DNA from: SYFY01 sp041752315 | Lineage (GTDB): Bacteria; Pseudomonadota; Gammaproteobacteria; Pseudomonadales; Azotimanducaceae | Direction of reading: 5' to 3' | NCBI GenBank assembly: GCA_041752315.1 | Contig: JBGSHJ010000052.1 | Span: 62,001-126,000, forward strand | Length of the DNA: 64,000 bases | Part shown: positions 9,438 through 18,504 of the stretch, piece after piece | Position numbering within the stretch: the first letter of the stretch is position 1 | How the letters are laid out: each line of letters starts with the position of its first letter | The notes under the pieces: model-generated | What the model saw: the letters and a program-made list of their open reading frames with translations, nothing else | The model's database searches: none | What the model was told of the DNA's origin: nothing | Position numbers and translations under genes: made by a program

Positions 9438-10255
9438 GCACGTGCCCGATTGAGGTGGTGTTGAACGGCGGCTTTCCACACCGTGGGATTTTCGTACTGT
9501 GGACTGTGTGCTGCATCAGCGATGGTCGTGAGGTGAGCACCCGGTAACGCCTTGACGATCTCTGCCGATGGTTCGATGAACCGGGTATCGTCGGCGCCGA
9601 CCAGCACTGAGGTTGGAATCCGGATCTCGGGCAATCTCCCGGTCACCGGCTGATGTGTCCACAACTCGCTGCCAAGATCCCTGAAGGCCCGCCAGTCCAT
9701 GTGTTCGAACTTCCATTCGATGCGTCGCCAGTGTTCATCTTCACCGAGAAAGTCGATGCCACGCTGTTGTGAAGCAGTGCGCGCAAGGGTTCGCAACCCC
9801 CGGGCGAGAATCCCGGTGCCCTTATCCCGCGCCTGCTCCGCCAGTTCCACCCGCATCTGAGGAGGAATCAACGAGACCGGGCGGGACGATGTATCCATCA
9901 GAATCAATGAACGGAAACGTTCCGGTGCGGCGAGCACGGCACGCATCGCGATCATGCCGCCGAGAGAATGGCCCAGCAGATGTGCCGGTCCCGCGACCGT
10001 CGTGTCCAGAAAGTCCAGCAGATCAGTAACCAGCTGGTCGAAGGTGTAGGGCAGCGCGTGGGTTGTTTCCCCGTGACCACGCTGATCCGGTACAACGACC
10101 TGGAACCCGTCGGCAAACCAGGGTATCTGGTTGACAAAGTCCAGCTTGCCACCGGTGAAACCGTGCAAAAGGACCAGGGGTTCACCGCTGCCGCTGCGGT
10201 GAAAGGCCATGGACAGATCACCAACCATGGCGTGTTCGGTGGGCAGAACCCCCAT
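9434..10255 (-). CDS. Alpha/beta hydrolase
   Basis: A 273-residue cytosolic alpha/beta hydrolase with an oxyanion HGFTGG motif, the strand PDQRGHGET, the nucleophile elbow GHSLGG, an Asp in VGADDTRF and a His in ADAAHSPQ. The layout matches haloperoxidase and carboxylesterase relatives. The start overlaps the alcohol dehydrogenase stop by one base (TGATG) and the stop overlaps PPK2, so the three form one tight operon. Substrate unknown. Confidence 0.9.
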   Translation of the reverse strand: MGVLPTEHAMVGDLSMAFHRSGSGEPLVLLHGFTGGKLDFVNQIPWFADGFQVVVPDQRGHGETTHALPYTFDQLVTDLLDFLDTTVAGPAHLLGHSLGGMIAMRAVLAAPERFRSLILMDTSSRPVSLIPPQMRVELAEQARDKGTGILARGLRTLARTASQQRGIDFLGEDEHWRRIEWKFEHMDWRAFRDLGSELWTHQPVTGRLPEIRIPTSVLVGADDTRFIEPSAEIVKALPGAHLTTIADAAHSPQYENPTVWKAAVQHHLNRARA

Positions 10256-11346
10256 CAGAATTCCATGATCGAACGGCCGTTGATCTTGCCGCTTTCCAGA
10301 GCCTGACAGGCGGCATTGATGTCATCGATGCGATAGCGTTCCGTGACCATGGCGTCGAGATCGAGCGTCCCTTTTTCGAACCAGTCGAGAAATGTCGGGA
10401 AATCGCGATCCGGTGCGCATGACCCCCCAATGCTGCCGATGTAATGTTTTTCGTTCAGCAGCATATCCATGGCGTTCAGCTCGACGTTGGTTGAAGGCAC
10501 GCCAACCAGAACGGCTGTGCCGCCGCTGCACACTCCGAAGTGTCCGGAGCGACAGGCAGGCAGTATCTGCTCCATCGTCTTCTTGATGCCGATGCAGTCG
10601 AAGGCATAGTCCACACCGCTGACGTTCGTGTTCAGGATGGTGAATTTGCCGGTGGTTCCGGTCAGTGCATGAATGGCGGCGATCGGATCTTCCCTGCCGG
10701 CGTTGATGCCGTGGGTTGCACCGAAGCGCTTGGCAAATGCCAGTTTTTCATCAGACAGATCGACGGCAATGATGGGGTTTGCACCGGCAACCTTTGCACC
10801 GACCACTGCTGACAAGCCAACTCCCCCGACACCGAAGATCGCCACGCTTTGTCCACGCTGCACGTTGGCTGTATTGATCACGGCGCCGGCGCCCGTCATC
10901 ACTGCGCAGCCGATGATCGCGGTGACGTCACGCGCGATGTTGTCGGCCACTTTGACGACATACTGTTCGTCGGCGATGGTATGGTCAGCCCAGGTGAACA
11001 CGTTTTCGGAAATGGCTGTACCGTCGCTGACCTTGAGTTCGGCGCGCACCGGCCTGCGATCGCTGGCGCTTGCGTTGCGTGGGACCCACGTCACCATCAC
11101 GGTGTCTCCTTCACGCACATGCCTGACCTCGGAGCCGACTTTCATGACGACGCCTGTCGATTCGTGGCCGAGCACCACCGGATTCGTGCGTGGACGGTGC
11201 ATCTGGTGCAATTGGGAATGGCAGATGCCGGACGCGTACTGTTTGACTACAACCTGGGTTGGACCCGGGTCGGGCAGTGTGATCTCTTCGATGCGAAGGT
11301 GTGAAGTGGTTTGCGGCAGGACCACAACACGTGCAGGTGTACCCAT
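10255..11346 (-). CDS. Zinc-dependent alcohol dehydrogenase lacking the structural-zinc cysteines
   Basis: A 363-residue medium-chain dehydrogenase of the class III/NDMA-like branch. Catalytic-zinc ligands are visible as Cys42, His61 (GHEST) and Cys147 (IIGCAVMTG). The Rossmann motif is GVGGVG at 172-177, followed by an acidic residue (VDLSDEK) that favours NAD(H). The loop at about 87-110, where four cysteines normally bind structural zinc, contains none. It heads an operon with a hydrolase and PPK2. Substrate unknown; oxidation of a primary alcohol or aldehyde adduct is typical of the family. Confidence 0.9.
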   Translation of the reverse strand: MGTPARVVVLPQTTSHLRIEEITLPDPGPTQVVVKQYASGICHSQLHQMHRPRTNPVVLGHESTGVVMKVGSEVRHVREGDTVMVTWVPRNASASDRRPVRAELKVSDGTAISENVFTWADHTIADEQYVVKVADNIARDVTAIIGCAVMTGAGAVINTANVQRGQSVAIFGVGGVGLSAVVGAKVAGANPIIAVDLSDEKLAFAKRFGATHGINAGREDPIAAIHALTGTTGKFTILNTNVSGVDYAFDCIGIKKTMEQILPACRSGHFGVCSGGTAVLVGVPSTNVELNAMDMLLNEKHYIGSIGGSCAPDRDFPTFLDWFEKGTLDLDAMVTERYRIDDINAACQALESGKINGRSIMEF

Positions 11347-11466
11347 CGTCGGTCTCCAAGTATGCTCAGGGGTGTCGCTGGATTATTCAGGGCTTTTGTT
11401 GCAGAAGGAAGGGAAACCTCGGCCTGCAGACAGCTACCCGAAGCCCGGGACAGCCACGAAACAACC

Positions 11467-12228
11467 ATGTATCCAGGCCATACGGGGACACGAGTGACCG
11501 ATACCTACCGACTGGTATTCCGTGGCGAAGTGATCGAGGGCCAGCACCCGGCAGTTGTTCGAAAGCGTCTGGCCATTGCGTTGAAACTCGACGATGCGCG
11601 GGTGAAATCGCTGTTTACCGGCAATCCTGTGGTCATTCGCAAGAGTGCGGACCAGGAGACTGCAGCGCGTTTTCAGTCGGTATTCAAGAAGGCCGGTGCG
11701 AGGCTGCGGGTACAACCGGTTGCGTCGGAGGAAGCTGGCGCTGTCCACGTGCCGGTTGGTGGAGCGTCAACCACATCGACCCAAACGGCTGCTGCTGATG
11801 AAAGTCCTGAAGAGTGGGTAGTGCTGCCGGCAGGCAGCTATGTGCTGGAACCTGATGAGCGGACCCCCTTTGTCCCGCGGGTCATTGATACCTCGCATTT
11901 TGCGCTGGTCAAGATGAAGGCATTTGCGGCCGCTGAGGTCGAGCGCGAAAAGCACGAGATCAAATCCCCTGAATTTGAAGTACTGCCGGTTGGCACCCGT
12001 ATGGGAGATGAGCGACCCCCTGTTCCGGTGGTGACGCCCGTTGTGGAATTCGAGCTTGCGGAGGTTGGTGCCATGATCGGAGCAGAGATCGAGGCGCTGG
12101 ACCTCAGGTTGCCGGGCCTGCCGGATTTTGAACTGGCTGAAACCGGTTCATTGCTGCATGACGAGCCGCGACAGTCCCAGCCAAAGCCGCCCGATACGTC
12201 CCATCTGTCCGTCATCGACAATCAGTGA
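11467..12228 (+). CDS. Hypothetical protein with an N-terminal L7/L12-like adaptor domain
   Basis: About 253 residues from ATG 11467; GTG 11494 is an equally possible start. Residues 10-75 (beginning TDTYRLVFRGEV, with LFTGNPVVIRK and FKKAGARLRV) resemble a small L7/L12 or ClpS-like domain that I recall fused to varied proteins in gammaproteobacteria. The remainder is acidic and proline-rich and looks disordered, with repeats of the type PEFEVLPVG, PVVEFELAEVG, PDFELAETG. No catalytic motif is seen. It lies 13 nt upstream of a GST gene. Confidence 0.72.
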   Translation: MYPGHTGTRVTDTYRLVFRGEVIEGQHPAVVRKRLAIALKLDDARVKSLFTGNPVVIRKSADQETAARFQSVFKKAGARLRVQPVASEEAGAVHVPVGGASTTSTQTAAADESPEEWVVLPAGSYVLEPDERTPFVPRVIDTSHFALVKMKAFAAAEVEREKHEIKSPEFEVLPVGTRMGDERPPVPVVTPVVEFELAEVGAMIGAEIEALDLRLPGLPDFELAETGSLLHDEPRQSQPKPPDTSHLSVIDNQ

Positions 12229-12241
12229 ACAAGAACACCCG

Positions 12242-12850
12242 ATGAAGTTATACGAAGCCCCATCGCCCAATGCGCGCCGTGTACACGTTTTCATGGCCGA
12301 AAAAGGCATCGACTGCGAACGCGTAGGCATCGATATCCGGGGCGCACAGAATCGCACTGAAGAATACCTGGCCAAGAATCCTGCTGGCCGGGTACCGGTA
12401 CTGGAACTCGACGATGGTTCATGGCTGGGTGAATCAGTGGCGATCTGCCGCTATCTTGACTACATCAATCCGGAGCCGGCGCTGTTTGGTGCACCTGGAC
12501 TTGAAGCTGCACGGGTCGAGATGTGGAATCGACGTGCGGAGCTCAACTTCATGACCAACGTGGCGGCTGCGTTTCGGAACATCACAGGCTTCTTCAAGGA
12601 TCGTGAAACCTGCGTCAAGGAATGGGGGGAAGTTTCGGCACGTGTGGCGATGGACTTCGTGCCGATGTTCGACCGACAACTGGAGAACAATGAATTTCTT
12701 GCAGGTGATCGATTCAGCATTGCCGATATTACCTTCGTGGTCGCCTGGGACTTCGCGAAGCAGGTCAAGGTGGTACCGCTACCCGATGCCCCCAACATCA
12801 CACGCTGGCACAAGCTGATAGCCGCCAGACCCAGCTATTCGGCGGCCTGA
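12242..12850 (+). CDS. Glutathione S-transferase
   Basis: A 202-residue GST. The thioredoxin-like N-domain begins MKLYEAPSPNARRV, with the glutathione-binding VPVLELDDG and ES (GES) segment near residues 55-70. The helical C-domain ends with FSIADITFVVAWDF, the usual N-capping box. No catalytic Tyr is obvious; the early Ser or Asn may serve. Its 3' end overlaps the convergent HMG-CoA reductase/mevalonate kinase gene by 16 bases. Confidence 0.9.
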   Translation: MKLYEAPSPNARRVHVFMAEKGIDCERVGIDIRGAQNRTEEYLAKNPAGRVPVLELDDGSWLGESVAICRYLDYINPEPALFGAPGLEAARVEMWNRRAELNFMTNVAAAFRNITGFFKDRETCVKEWGEVSARVAMDFVPMFDRQLENNEFLAGDRFSIADITFVVAWDFAKQVKVVPLPDAPNITRWHKLIAARPSYSAA

Positions 12851-15078
12851 ATCGAAAAGGCAAAGGCTGTAAAGCCGTCGGCTACCAGTGCGTTGACAAC
12901 AGACTCCTGAGCCGCCTGGTCTGCGGCTACCGCGACCATGGATCCGCCACCTCCTCCGCCAGTGAGTTTTGCACCCGTAGCGCCAGCCCTGCGAGCGGTA
13001 TGAACGAGCATTTCCAACTCGGGTGTCGACAGGCCAAGTGCGTTCAGCAGGCCGTGACAGATGTTCATCGCTTCGCCAAGTCTGACAAGGTCACCAAACC
13101 TGGCAGCCTCCACGGCGGCATCTGTCAGGCTGCCGATCTCGGCAAACAATCGATCGTGTCGCTGGGTGTCGCGCTGCCGACGCGCCCGGACATCGGCCAC
13201 GGTGGTTGCTGTACTGCCAGGCTGGCTGCTCAGGCCGATCACCAGCGGTAACGCGACCGGCAGATCAATGAAGGTCATGGCCGGATCAAGACCGCGCTGG
13301 AAACGCAGTGGGCGGCCATAGGTTGCGACAGTATTGTCCACTCCGGAGGGGGACCCGTGTGCGGCCACTTCACAATCGTAGGCCAGCGCGTTGACGGCTT
13401 TGTCATCCAGGCCGAGCGACCAGGCGGCATCGATGGCGCGGATGGCGGCGACAGCGAGTGCAGCCGAACTACCCAGACCCATGCCTGGTGGTACATGCGG
13501 AAACAGTGTCACTTCGGTAGGGTGTTGCTGGAGGCCAAGCTTTACCAGCACATCATGCAGTGCGCCGGCAAATCCTTTGGCACCCGTTGCCAGAGGCACG
13601 CGGTAACCCCAGGCGTCGATCACCAGCCGATGAACATCCGGGCTCTTCCCAGCGGCGGACTCGATGGCCAGCGGCAGGGGAACTGCAAATGCCGGTTGTC
13701 CATAGACGACGGCGTGTTCACCCAGCAGTATGACCTTGCCACAAGCCGACGAACGCCCCTTTGATACCTCGACCACCGCATTGAGAGACCTGACGATCTC
13801 TTCGGCTTTCCAGACCTTGATCTCGCCACTGTCGACCAGGGCATCGACCACCTTGTCAAACAGCGGTGTGGGCACCCCTGCGGTACTGGCGACGCTGCGG
13901 GCATGAAGACGCATGTGATTGTGCTGGATGCCGCGTGTACTCAATGATCGCAGGGCCGCAAAATTCTGTGCCAGACCCACGACCCCCATGACACCCGCAA
14001 GTTCTGCTGCGCTCGGAGATCCGAGGAGTCGATGATTCAGTCGAACCGCCGGATTGGTTTCGAGTGAACCGCCGACGGTGCCAACCTTGATCGGGATCTC
14101 GATTTCACCAACCAGATCCATGTTCCCGTCGGCGTACCAGCGCGTAAGTGCGCGATATTGTCCATTACGCGCTGCATACGCGTGGGCAGCCGATTCGATG
14201 GCCCGCCAGTCATTGCCGGTTGCCAGTGCCAGGGCGTCCACACCATTCATGATGCCCTTGTTGTGCGTCGTGGCACGATAGGGGTCAACCAGGGCAAGGT
14301 CGTTGGCCAGGATGATGCCATCGCGTACCGCTTCCCCACTGAAAGTACCCGTTGTCAATGTGCGCAGCGGGAAGCGCACACGAGCGTTGACGAGGGAACG
14401 ATCGCTCAGGTTCGACAGAATTCGCAGGTGAACCCTGCCGCCGCAAATGGACGCAACCAGGGGAGCCACACCTTCGCACATCGTATTGACGAGATTCGCG
14501 CCCATGGCTTCCCGCGTATCGACGTGGAGATGCAGCACGACCATGGATTGGCGACTTTCAGGCCCTACATGTACATGTGTATCCAGATCGAGCGCACCAC
14601 CACCGCGGGACACCATTCTTGGATGAAGCGCGTTCGCGTGGGCCAGTATCTGCTGCCTTGCAGCCTCGAGTTGACGACACGCAAGGTCGGGATTGGAGAG
14701 ACCAACAATCTGCACCTGTCCAGTCAGGATCGGTGCTGGCGAATTGCAGGTGAAGCCCCCACCATCACGCGCCATTCTTGCCGCCCCTGACAAACCGGCA
14801 ACGATGGAAGGTTCTTCCACAACGAGCGGGATGATGTAGTCCCGATCGTTGATAAGAAAGTTGAGCGCAATTCCCCAGGGCAGGCCAAACACGCCCAGTA
14901 CATTCTCGATCATCTTGTCCGCGGTGGCCGATTTCAGCGTGCCCTGGCCAGCCCGCAGTCGCTGCCCGTCTTCTGGGCTCAGCAGGCTGCGTTCTACCAG
15001 AGCGGCAATTCGCTCGGCGATCGACAGCCTGAAGAAGTTCGGGATGCGCGAGCTGTTACTGCTCGACGTGGAGTCCAT
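12835..15078 (-). CDS. Fused class II HMG-CoA reductase - mevalonate kinase
   Basis: One 747-residue frame carries two consecutive mevalonate-pathway enzymes. Residues 1-430 are a class II HMG-CoA reductase: ENVLGVFGLP at 58-67, catalytic Glu88/89 (VVEEPS), Lys274 (THNKG), Asp290 (ATGND) and His388 (HMRLHAR), plus the AMGAN motif near 191. Residues 440-747 are a GHMP mevalonate kinase: GKVILLGEHAVVYG, the phosphate loop PPGMGLGSSAA (530-540), HGSPSGVDN (574-582) and TGGGGGG (706-712). No stop or frameshift separates them and the linker is about 10 residues. The start overlaps the phosphomevalonate kinase gene by 23 bases. The product would make 5-phosphomevalonate from HMG-CoA in the cytosol. 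Confidence 0.93.
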   Translation of the reverse strand: MDSTSSSNSSRIPNFFRLSIAERIAALVERSLLSPEDGQRLRAGQGTLKSATADKMIENVLGVFGLPWGIALNFLINDRDYIIPLVVEEPSIVAGLSGAARMARDGGGFTCNSPAPILTGQVQIVGLSNPDLACRQLEAARQQILAHANALHPRMVSRGGGALDLDTHVHVGPESRQSMVVLHLHVDTREAMGANLVNTMCEGVAPLVASICGGRVHLRILSNLSDRSLVNARVRFPLRTLTTGTFSGEAVRDGIILANDLALVDPYRATTHNKGIMNGVDALALATGNDWRAIESAAHAYAARNGQYRALTRWYADGNMDLVGEIEIPIKVGTVGGSLETNPAVRLNHRLLGSPSAAELAGVMGVVGLAQNFAALRSLSTRGIQHNHMRLHARSVASTAGVPTPLFDKVVDALVDSGEIKVWKAEEIVRSLNAVVEVSKGRSSACGKVILLGEHAVVYGQPAFAVPLPLAIESAAGKSPDVHRLVIDAWGYRVPLATGAKGFAGALHDVLVKLGLQQHPTEVTLFPHVPPGMGLGSSAALAVAAIRAIDAAWSLGLDDKAVNALAYDCEVAAHGSPSGVDNTVATYGRPLRFQRGLDPAMTFIDLPVALPLVIGLSSQPGSTATTVADVRARRQRDTQRHDRLFAEIGSLTDAAVEAARFGDLVRLGEAMNICHGLLNALGLSTPELEMLVHTARRAGATGAKLTGGGGGGSMVAVAADQAAQESVVNALVADGFTAFAFSIQAAE

Positions 15079-16012
15079 GAGACGTTCCTGTCAGGTCCAG
15101 TGGCATGAAACCCTCGCTGGCGCAGAGTTGGATGAATTGATTCAGCAAGGCATGGTCGTGATCATTAAAGCCGATCGCCATCCCGACGTCGCCACCGCCG
15201 GCGCCACAAGGCTTGTACACCAGCCCTAATGATTCCGAGATCTTCGCCAATCGCCGGTGTGCGTCGTTGTGGATGCCGAGCGTCGCAGCGTCGTCGAGTG
15301 TTTGCAGGGCTGCGATGTAGGCTTCCCAACAGCGCTTGTCTGCAACAGAGTCGAAAAGGCGTGTAGCCATGTTCGACAACTCCTGAAGGGGCTGCAGATC
15401 ACCTTGCCGCCGCCACCTGGAAAAGCTGCCGAGCTGTTTGCCCGTGGCGATTCCCTTCCCCGAAAACACAAATGCAAAGCGCAGGTTTTCCGGCAGTTCC
15501 ATGGGTCTGGACCGGCCGGACTGAAAGCGTATGACCCCACCTGTCATGGCGGCGGCGACATCGAGCCCGCTACCACTGCCTTGAAAGTTTCGATGAGCCA
15601 CGATCGCCCGATCGAGGCGGGCCTCTTCACCGGTCAATGCGCACATCGCGCCGTAACAGGCTACCAGTGCTGCTGCACTCGAGCCGATACCAAGTTTGTC
15701 CTGGTGACGATGAAAGTCCTTGGTGTCGAGCGTAATGTCGAGACCATCCGGCAGGGGTCGGGCAAGTGCACTGGCAGCGTGCGCAAACAAGGCAGCTGCG
15801 GTTGGCACCTGGTCTGTCTGCAGATTCGCGACCTCAAGGACAGGTGACGCAAAACCCAGCGTGCGCAGACAAAAGCCTGACTGGTGATCGGTAATGGTAC
15901 AGATCGCGTGACGATTGATCGCCAGCACGGCTGCGGGTGCATCGGCCAGCACCGCGTATTCCCCCCACAGGACAACCTTGCCCGGCGCAGAAGCTCGCAC
16001 GACCTCAGACAT
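15056..16012 (-). CDS. Phosphomevalonate kinase (GHMP family)
   Basis: A 318-residue GHMP kinase. It starts VRASAPGKVVLWGEYAVL, with the ATP loop DKLGIGSSAA at 105-114, QGSGSGLDVA at 144-153 and the C-terminal glycine motif KPCGAGGGDVG. Its place between MvaD and the fused reductase/mevalonate kinase leaves the second phosphorylation (5-phosphomevalonate to 5-diphosphomevalonate) as its likely step. It overlaps MvaD by 8 bases and the fusion gene by 23 bases. Identity as PMK rather than another GHMP kinase rests mainly on context. Confidence 0.87.
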   Translation of the reverse strand: MSEVVRASAPGKVVLWGEYAVLADAPAAVLAINRHAICTITDHQSGFCLRTLGFASPVLEVANLQTDQVPTAAALFAHAASALARPLPDGLDITLDTKDFHRHQDKLGIGSSAAALVACYGAMCALTGEEARLDRAIVAHRNFQGSGSGLDVAAAMTGGVIRFQSGRSRPMELPENLRFAFVFSGKGIATGKQLGSFSRWRRQGDLQPLQELSNMATRLFDSVADKRCWEAYIAALQTLDDAATLGIHNDAHRRLAKISESLGLVYKPCGAGGGDVGMAIGFNDHDHALLNQFIQLCASEGFMPLDLTGTSHGLHVEQ

Positions 16013-16952
16013 CGATCACTCGCGCCGCCTGCCCGAGTCCAGCGGTGGTTACACCAAGGATCCCGGGGGTTTCCCGGAGCGCCCGCTGCACAGTTCCTGA
16101 TGCGTCCGGCAGGCATACTGCCTTGATCTGCGGCCCGGCATCGATCGTGAAAAAGACAGCCAGGCCTTGTTCTTGCAGACTTGTTATCCGTTGGATCGCT
16201 GCCATGGTCCCCGAATTCCAGTACATCAAGGGTGGCTGACTGCTCAGCATCACGGCGTGCATTTTCAGAGCGCTGGCCTGCGCGACGATGGCCAGGTTGT
16301 CGAAGTCGCGAGCGAGCACCGCCGTTCTTGCGCGCACGTAGTCAGAACGAGTGGATTCCAGCCAGGCATCATAAAATGGAGAGGTCAGTCGTGAGCGTTC
16401 CATGCCCGCGGTGGAACTCACCGACTTGGCTGACACATCGGTGATGGCGATGACGATGTGCAATGGCCATTCTGCCGGGTCGAGCAGTGTCTGGGCATGC
16501 CAGGACGGCTCGGTCAGCGTCGAAAACCCGCCGCAGAGTGATCGGGCGGCAGAGCCTGAACCTCGTCTGGCCCATGTGCTGCAGTCTTCCTGGCTGAGAC
16601 CGAGCCGACAGTGAGCATTGATGGCAGTGATGAGAGCGGCAAATCCCGATGCGGATGACGCCAGGCCGGCTCCCGTCGGAAAATTGTTGTCGGTGTCGAT
16701 GATGATCGGCGGAATGGTGTGCACCTGGCGCAGCCGGTTCAGGAACTTCGAAATTTTCGGGTCGTCCACCGGTTTGCCATTGATGATGACTCGATCGGTC
16801 ACACTGGTCTCGATCCTGGTGTGGGTGCGCAGGGTATCGAGGGTGATCGATAGTGACGGAGATGCAGGGACATTGTCTGCACCGGGTACCTTACCCCAGT
16901 ACTTCACCAGCGCGATGTTTGGATGCGCAACCGCGGTGGTCACCTCGGACAT
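16005..16952 (-). CDS. mvaD: Diphosphomevalonate decarboxylase
   Basis: A 315-residue decarboxylase that converts diphosphomevalonate with ATP to isopentenyl diphosphate. Diagnostic motifs are NIALVKYWGK at 12-21, FPTGAGLASSASG at 91-103 and RRGSGSAARS, all in expected order. The length is standard for MvaD. The start overlaps the amidase stop by one base and its stop overlaps the kinase start, so the pathway genes are translationally coupled. Confidence 0.94.
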   Translation of the reverse strand: MSEVTTAVAHPNIALVKYWGKVPGADNVPASPSLSITLDTLRTHTRIETSVTDRVIINGKPVDDPKISKFLNRLRQVHTIPPIIIDTDNNFPTGAGLASSASGFAALITAINAHCRLGLSQEDCSTWARRGSGSAARSLCGGFSTLTEPSWHAQTLLDPAEWPLHIVIAITDVSAKSVSSTAGMERSRLTSPFYDAWLESTRSDYVRARTAVLARDFDNLAIVAQASALKMHAVMLSSQPPLMYWNSGTMAAIQRITSLQEQGLAVFFTIDAGPQIKAVCLPDASGTVQRALRETPGILGVTTAGLGQAARVIDV

Positions 16953-18409
16953 CAGCCCACGTACGCGGGTGGTGGCGTAAATCGGAAGCCGTCTTCGTCT
17001 TCGAGTGCCTGGGCGACGCCGATCGTCACGAGGTCGCTGTATTCCGGGCCGATGATCTGGATGCCGATTGGCAGCCCTTCTCCATCAACACCGGTTGGAA
17101 TGACAGTGGAAGGCAGCAGTGATACACCACTCAGCCCTGCCCAGAAAACCTGCTGGAAGTAGGGAATTTCCTGATTGTCGACGGTGATCCTGCGCTCGGA
17201 GAACTTGCGCTGATCCTGAGGAAACGCAGACGTTGGCGCCACCGGTGCAAGCAGAACGTCGTAGTCCTGGAAAAACTCGTGCCAGCGCCAGCGCAGTTGC
17301 TGGCGTGCTTCATTGGCGCTTGCCCATTCGCGGAATCGGGCTGTCTGATTGCGAAACACTTCGGTCTCGGCACTTCGATCATCCGACGCGTACCTGGCAG
17401 CCTGTGCGACCAGCCTGTCGTAGTCCTCCTGTGAGGCCCGGGATGCCATGGTGGCCTGCAACAACTGCTGATAGGTTTCGTGGCTGGATGCGGCTGAAAA
17501 ATCTGGTCTCGCAGAGTCGTTGACGTACGCGCCCTTGTTGCGCAGTGCATCGGCTACCTTGTCCACACGTGCCTGAACTTCACGGCTCACGGGACACGCG
17601 TCATCATCACGCCACACCGCCACTCGCAGATCCGCCAGTTTGCGCCGGCCCAGGGTAGGCAGATTCAGAGTGAGGCCACGTGCAGTAATCGGATCCGGTG
17701 CAGCCAGGATTCGCATTGCGCTTGCCAGATCATGCGCTGAGCGAGCCATTGGTCCGATCACTGAAATGTCCGGGGTTGATCGCAGGTCTCCCGGCGCGCT
17801 GTGCCCACGCATCCATAACAGGTTCCAGGTGGGCTTGTGGCCAAACACGCCGCAGAAGTGCGCGGGATTGCGAATCGACCCGCCGATGTCGGAACCAGCC
17901 TCTATCCCCGTCAATCCTGCGGCAAGTGCGACGGCAGAGCCGCCCGATGAGCCGCCAGGTGTCCGATCATGGCGCCAGGGATTGTTGGTTGTTCCATAGA
18001 CCTCGTTGTAGCTTTGAAAATCGGCGAGCGCGAGTGGCACGTTGGTCTTGCCGAACAGGGACACGCCTGCAGCTTTCATTTTCTTGACGGCTTCGGCGTC
18101 CTCGCCGGGTACGTTGTCCTTCCAGTCGGGGTTACCCCAGGTCGTGGCGGTTCCTGCGACGTTGTACGATTCCTTGATGGTCATAGGTACACCGTGGAAC
18201 GCACCGCGAAAGCTGCCGCGAGCGGTTTCCTCGTCCATTTCCGCAGCGTCCTTGCGGGCCTGTTCTCGAATATCGACAACGATCGCGTTGAGGGCAGGGT
18301 TGTAACGATCCACGCGGGCGAGATATAGCTCCAGCAACTCCCGGCTTGAAATCGTGCGAGCCCGAATCATTGCTGCGAGTTCAGTTGCCGACGCAAAGGC
18401 TGGATTCAT
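16952..18409 (-). CDS. Amidase (amidase-signature family)
   Basis: A 485-residue amidase-signature enzyme with the Ser-cisSer-Lys triad region: the lysine in VPMTIKESYN, the cis-Ser in GGSSGGSAVAL, and the nucleophile Ser in GSDIGGSIRNPA. ATG 18409 has AGGGGA 8 nt upstream, whereas in-frame starts further upstream lack a binding site. It is the first gene of the mevalonate operon and is divergent from the oxidoreductase at 18505, so the 95-base gap must hold both promoters. Its role in isoprenoid metabolism is not obvious. Confidence 0.92.
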   Translation of the reverse strand: MNPAFASATELAAMIRARTISSRELLELYLARVDRYNPALNAIVVDIREQARKDAAEMDEETARGSFRGAFHGVPMTIKESYNVAGTATTWGNPDWKDNVPGEDAEAVKKMKAAGVSLFGKTNVPLALADFQSYNEVYGTTNNPWRHDRTPGGSSGGSAVALAAGLTGIEAGSDIGGSIRNPAHFCGVFGHKPTWNLLWMRGHSAPGDLRSTPDISVIGPMARSAHDLASAMRILAAPDPITARGLTLNLPTLGRRKLADLRVAVWRDDDACPVSREVQARVDKVADALRNKGAYVNDSARPDFSAASSHETYQQLLQATMASRASQEDYDRLVAQAARYASDDRSAETEVFRNQTARFREWASANEARQQLRWRWHEFFQDYDVLLAPVAPTSAFPQDQRKFSERRITVDNQEIPYFQQVFWAGLSGVSLLPSTVIPTGVDGEGLPIGIQIIGPEYSDLVTIGVAQALEDEDGFRFTPPPAYVG

Positions 18410-18504
18410 GTGCGAGTCCCCTGGAAGTTGTGCCATGTTAAAGAAGATGGGAACCGGTGTTAACCTGCCCGGCCTGAATGAACAACGAATGTGAGGAATA
18501 CCCC

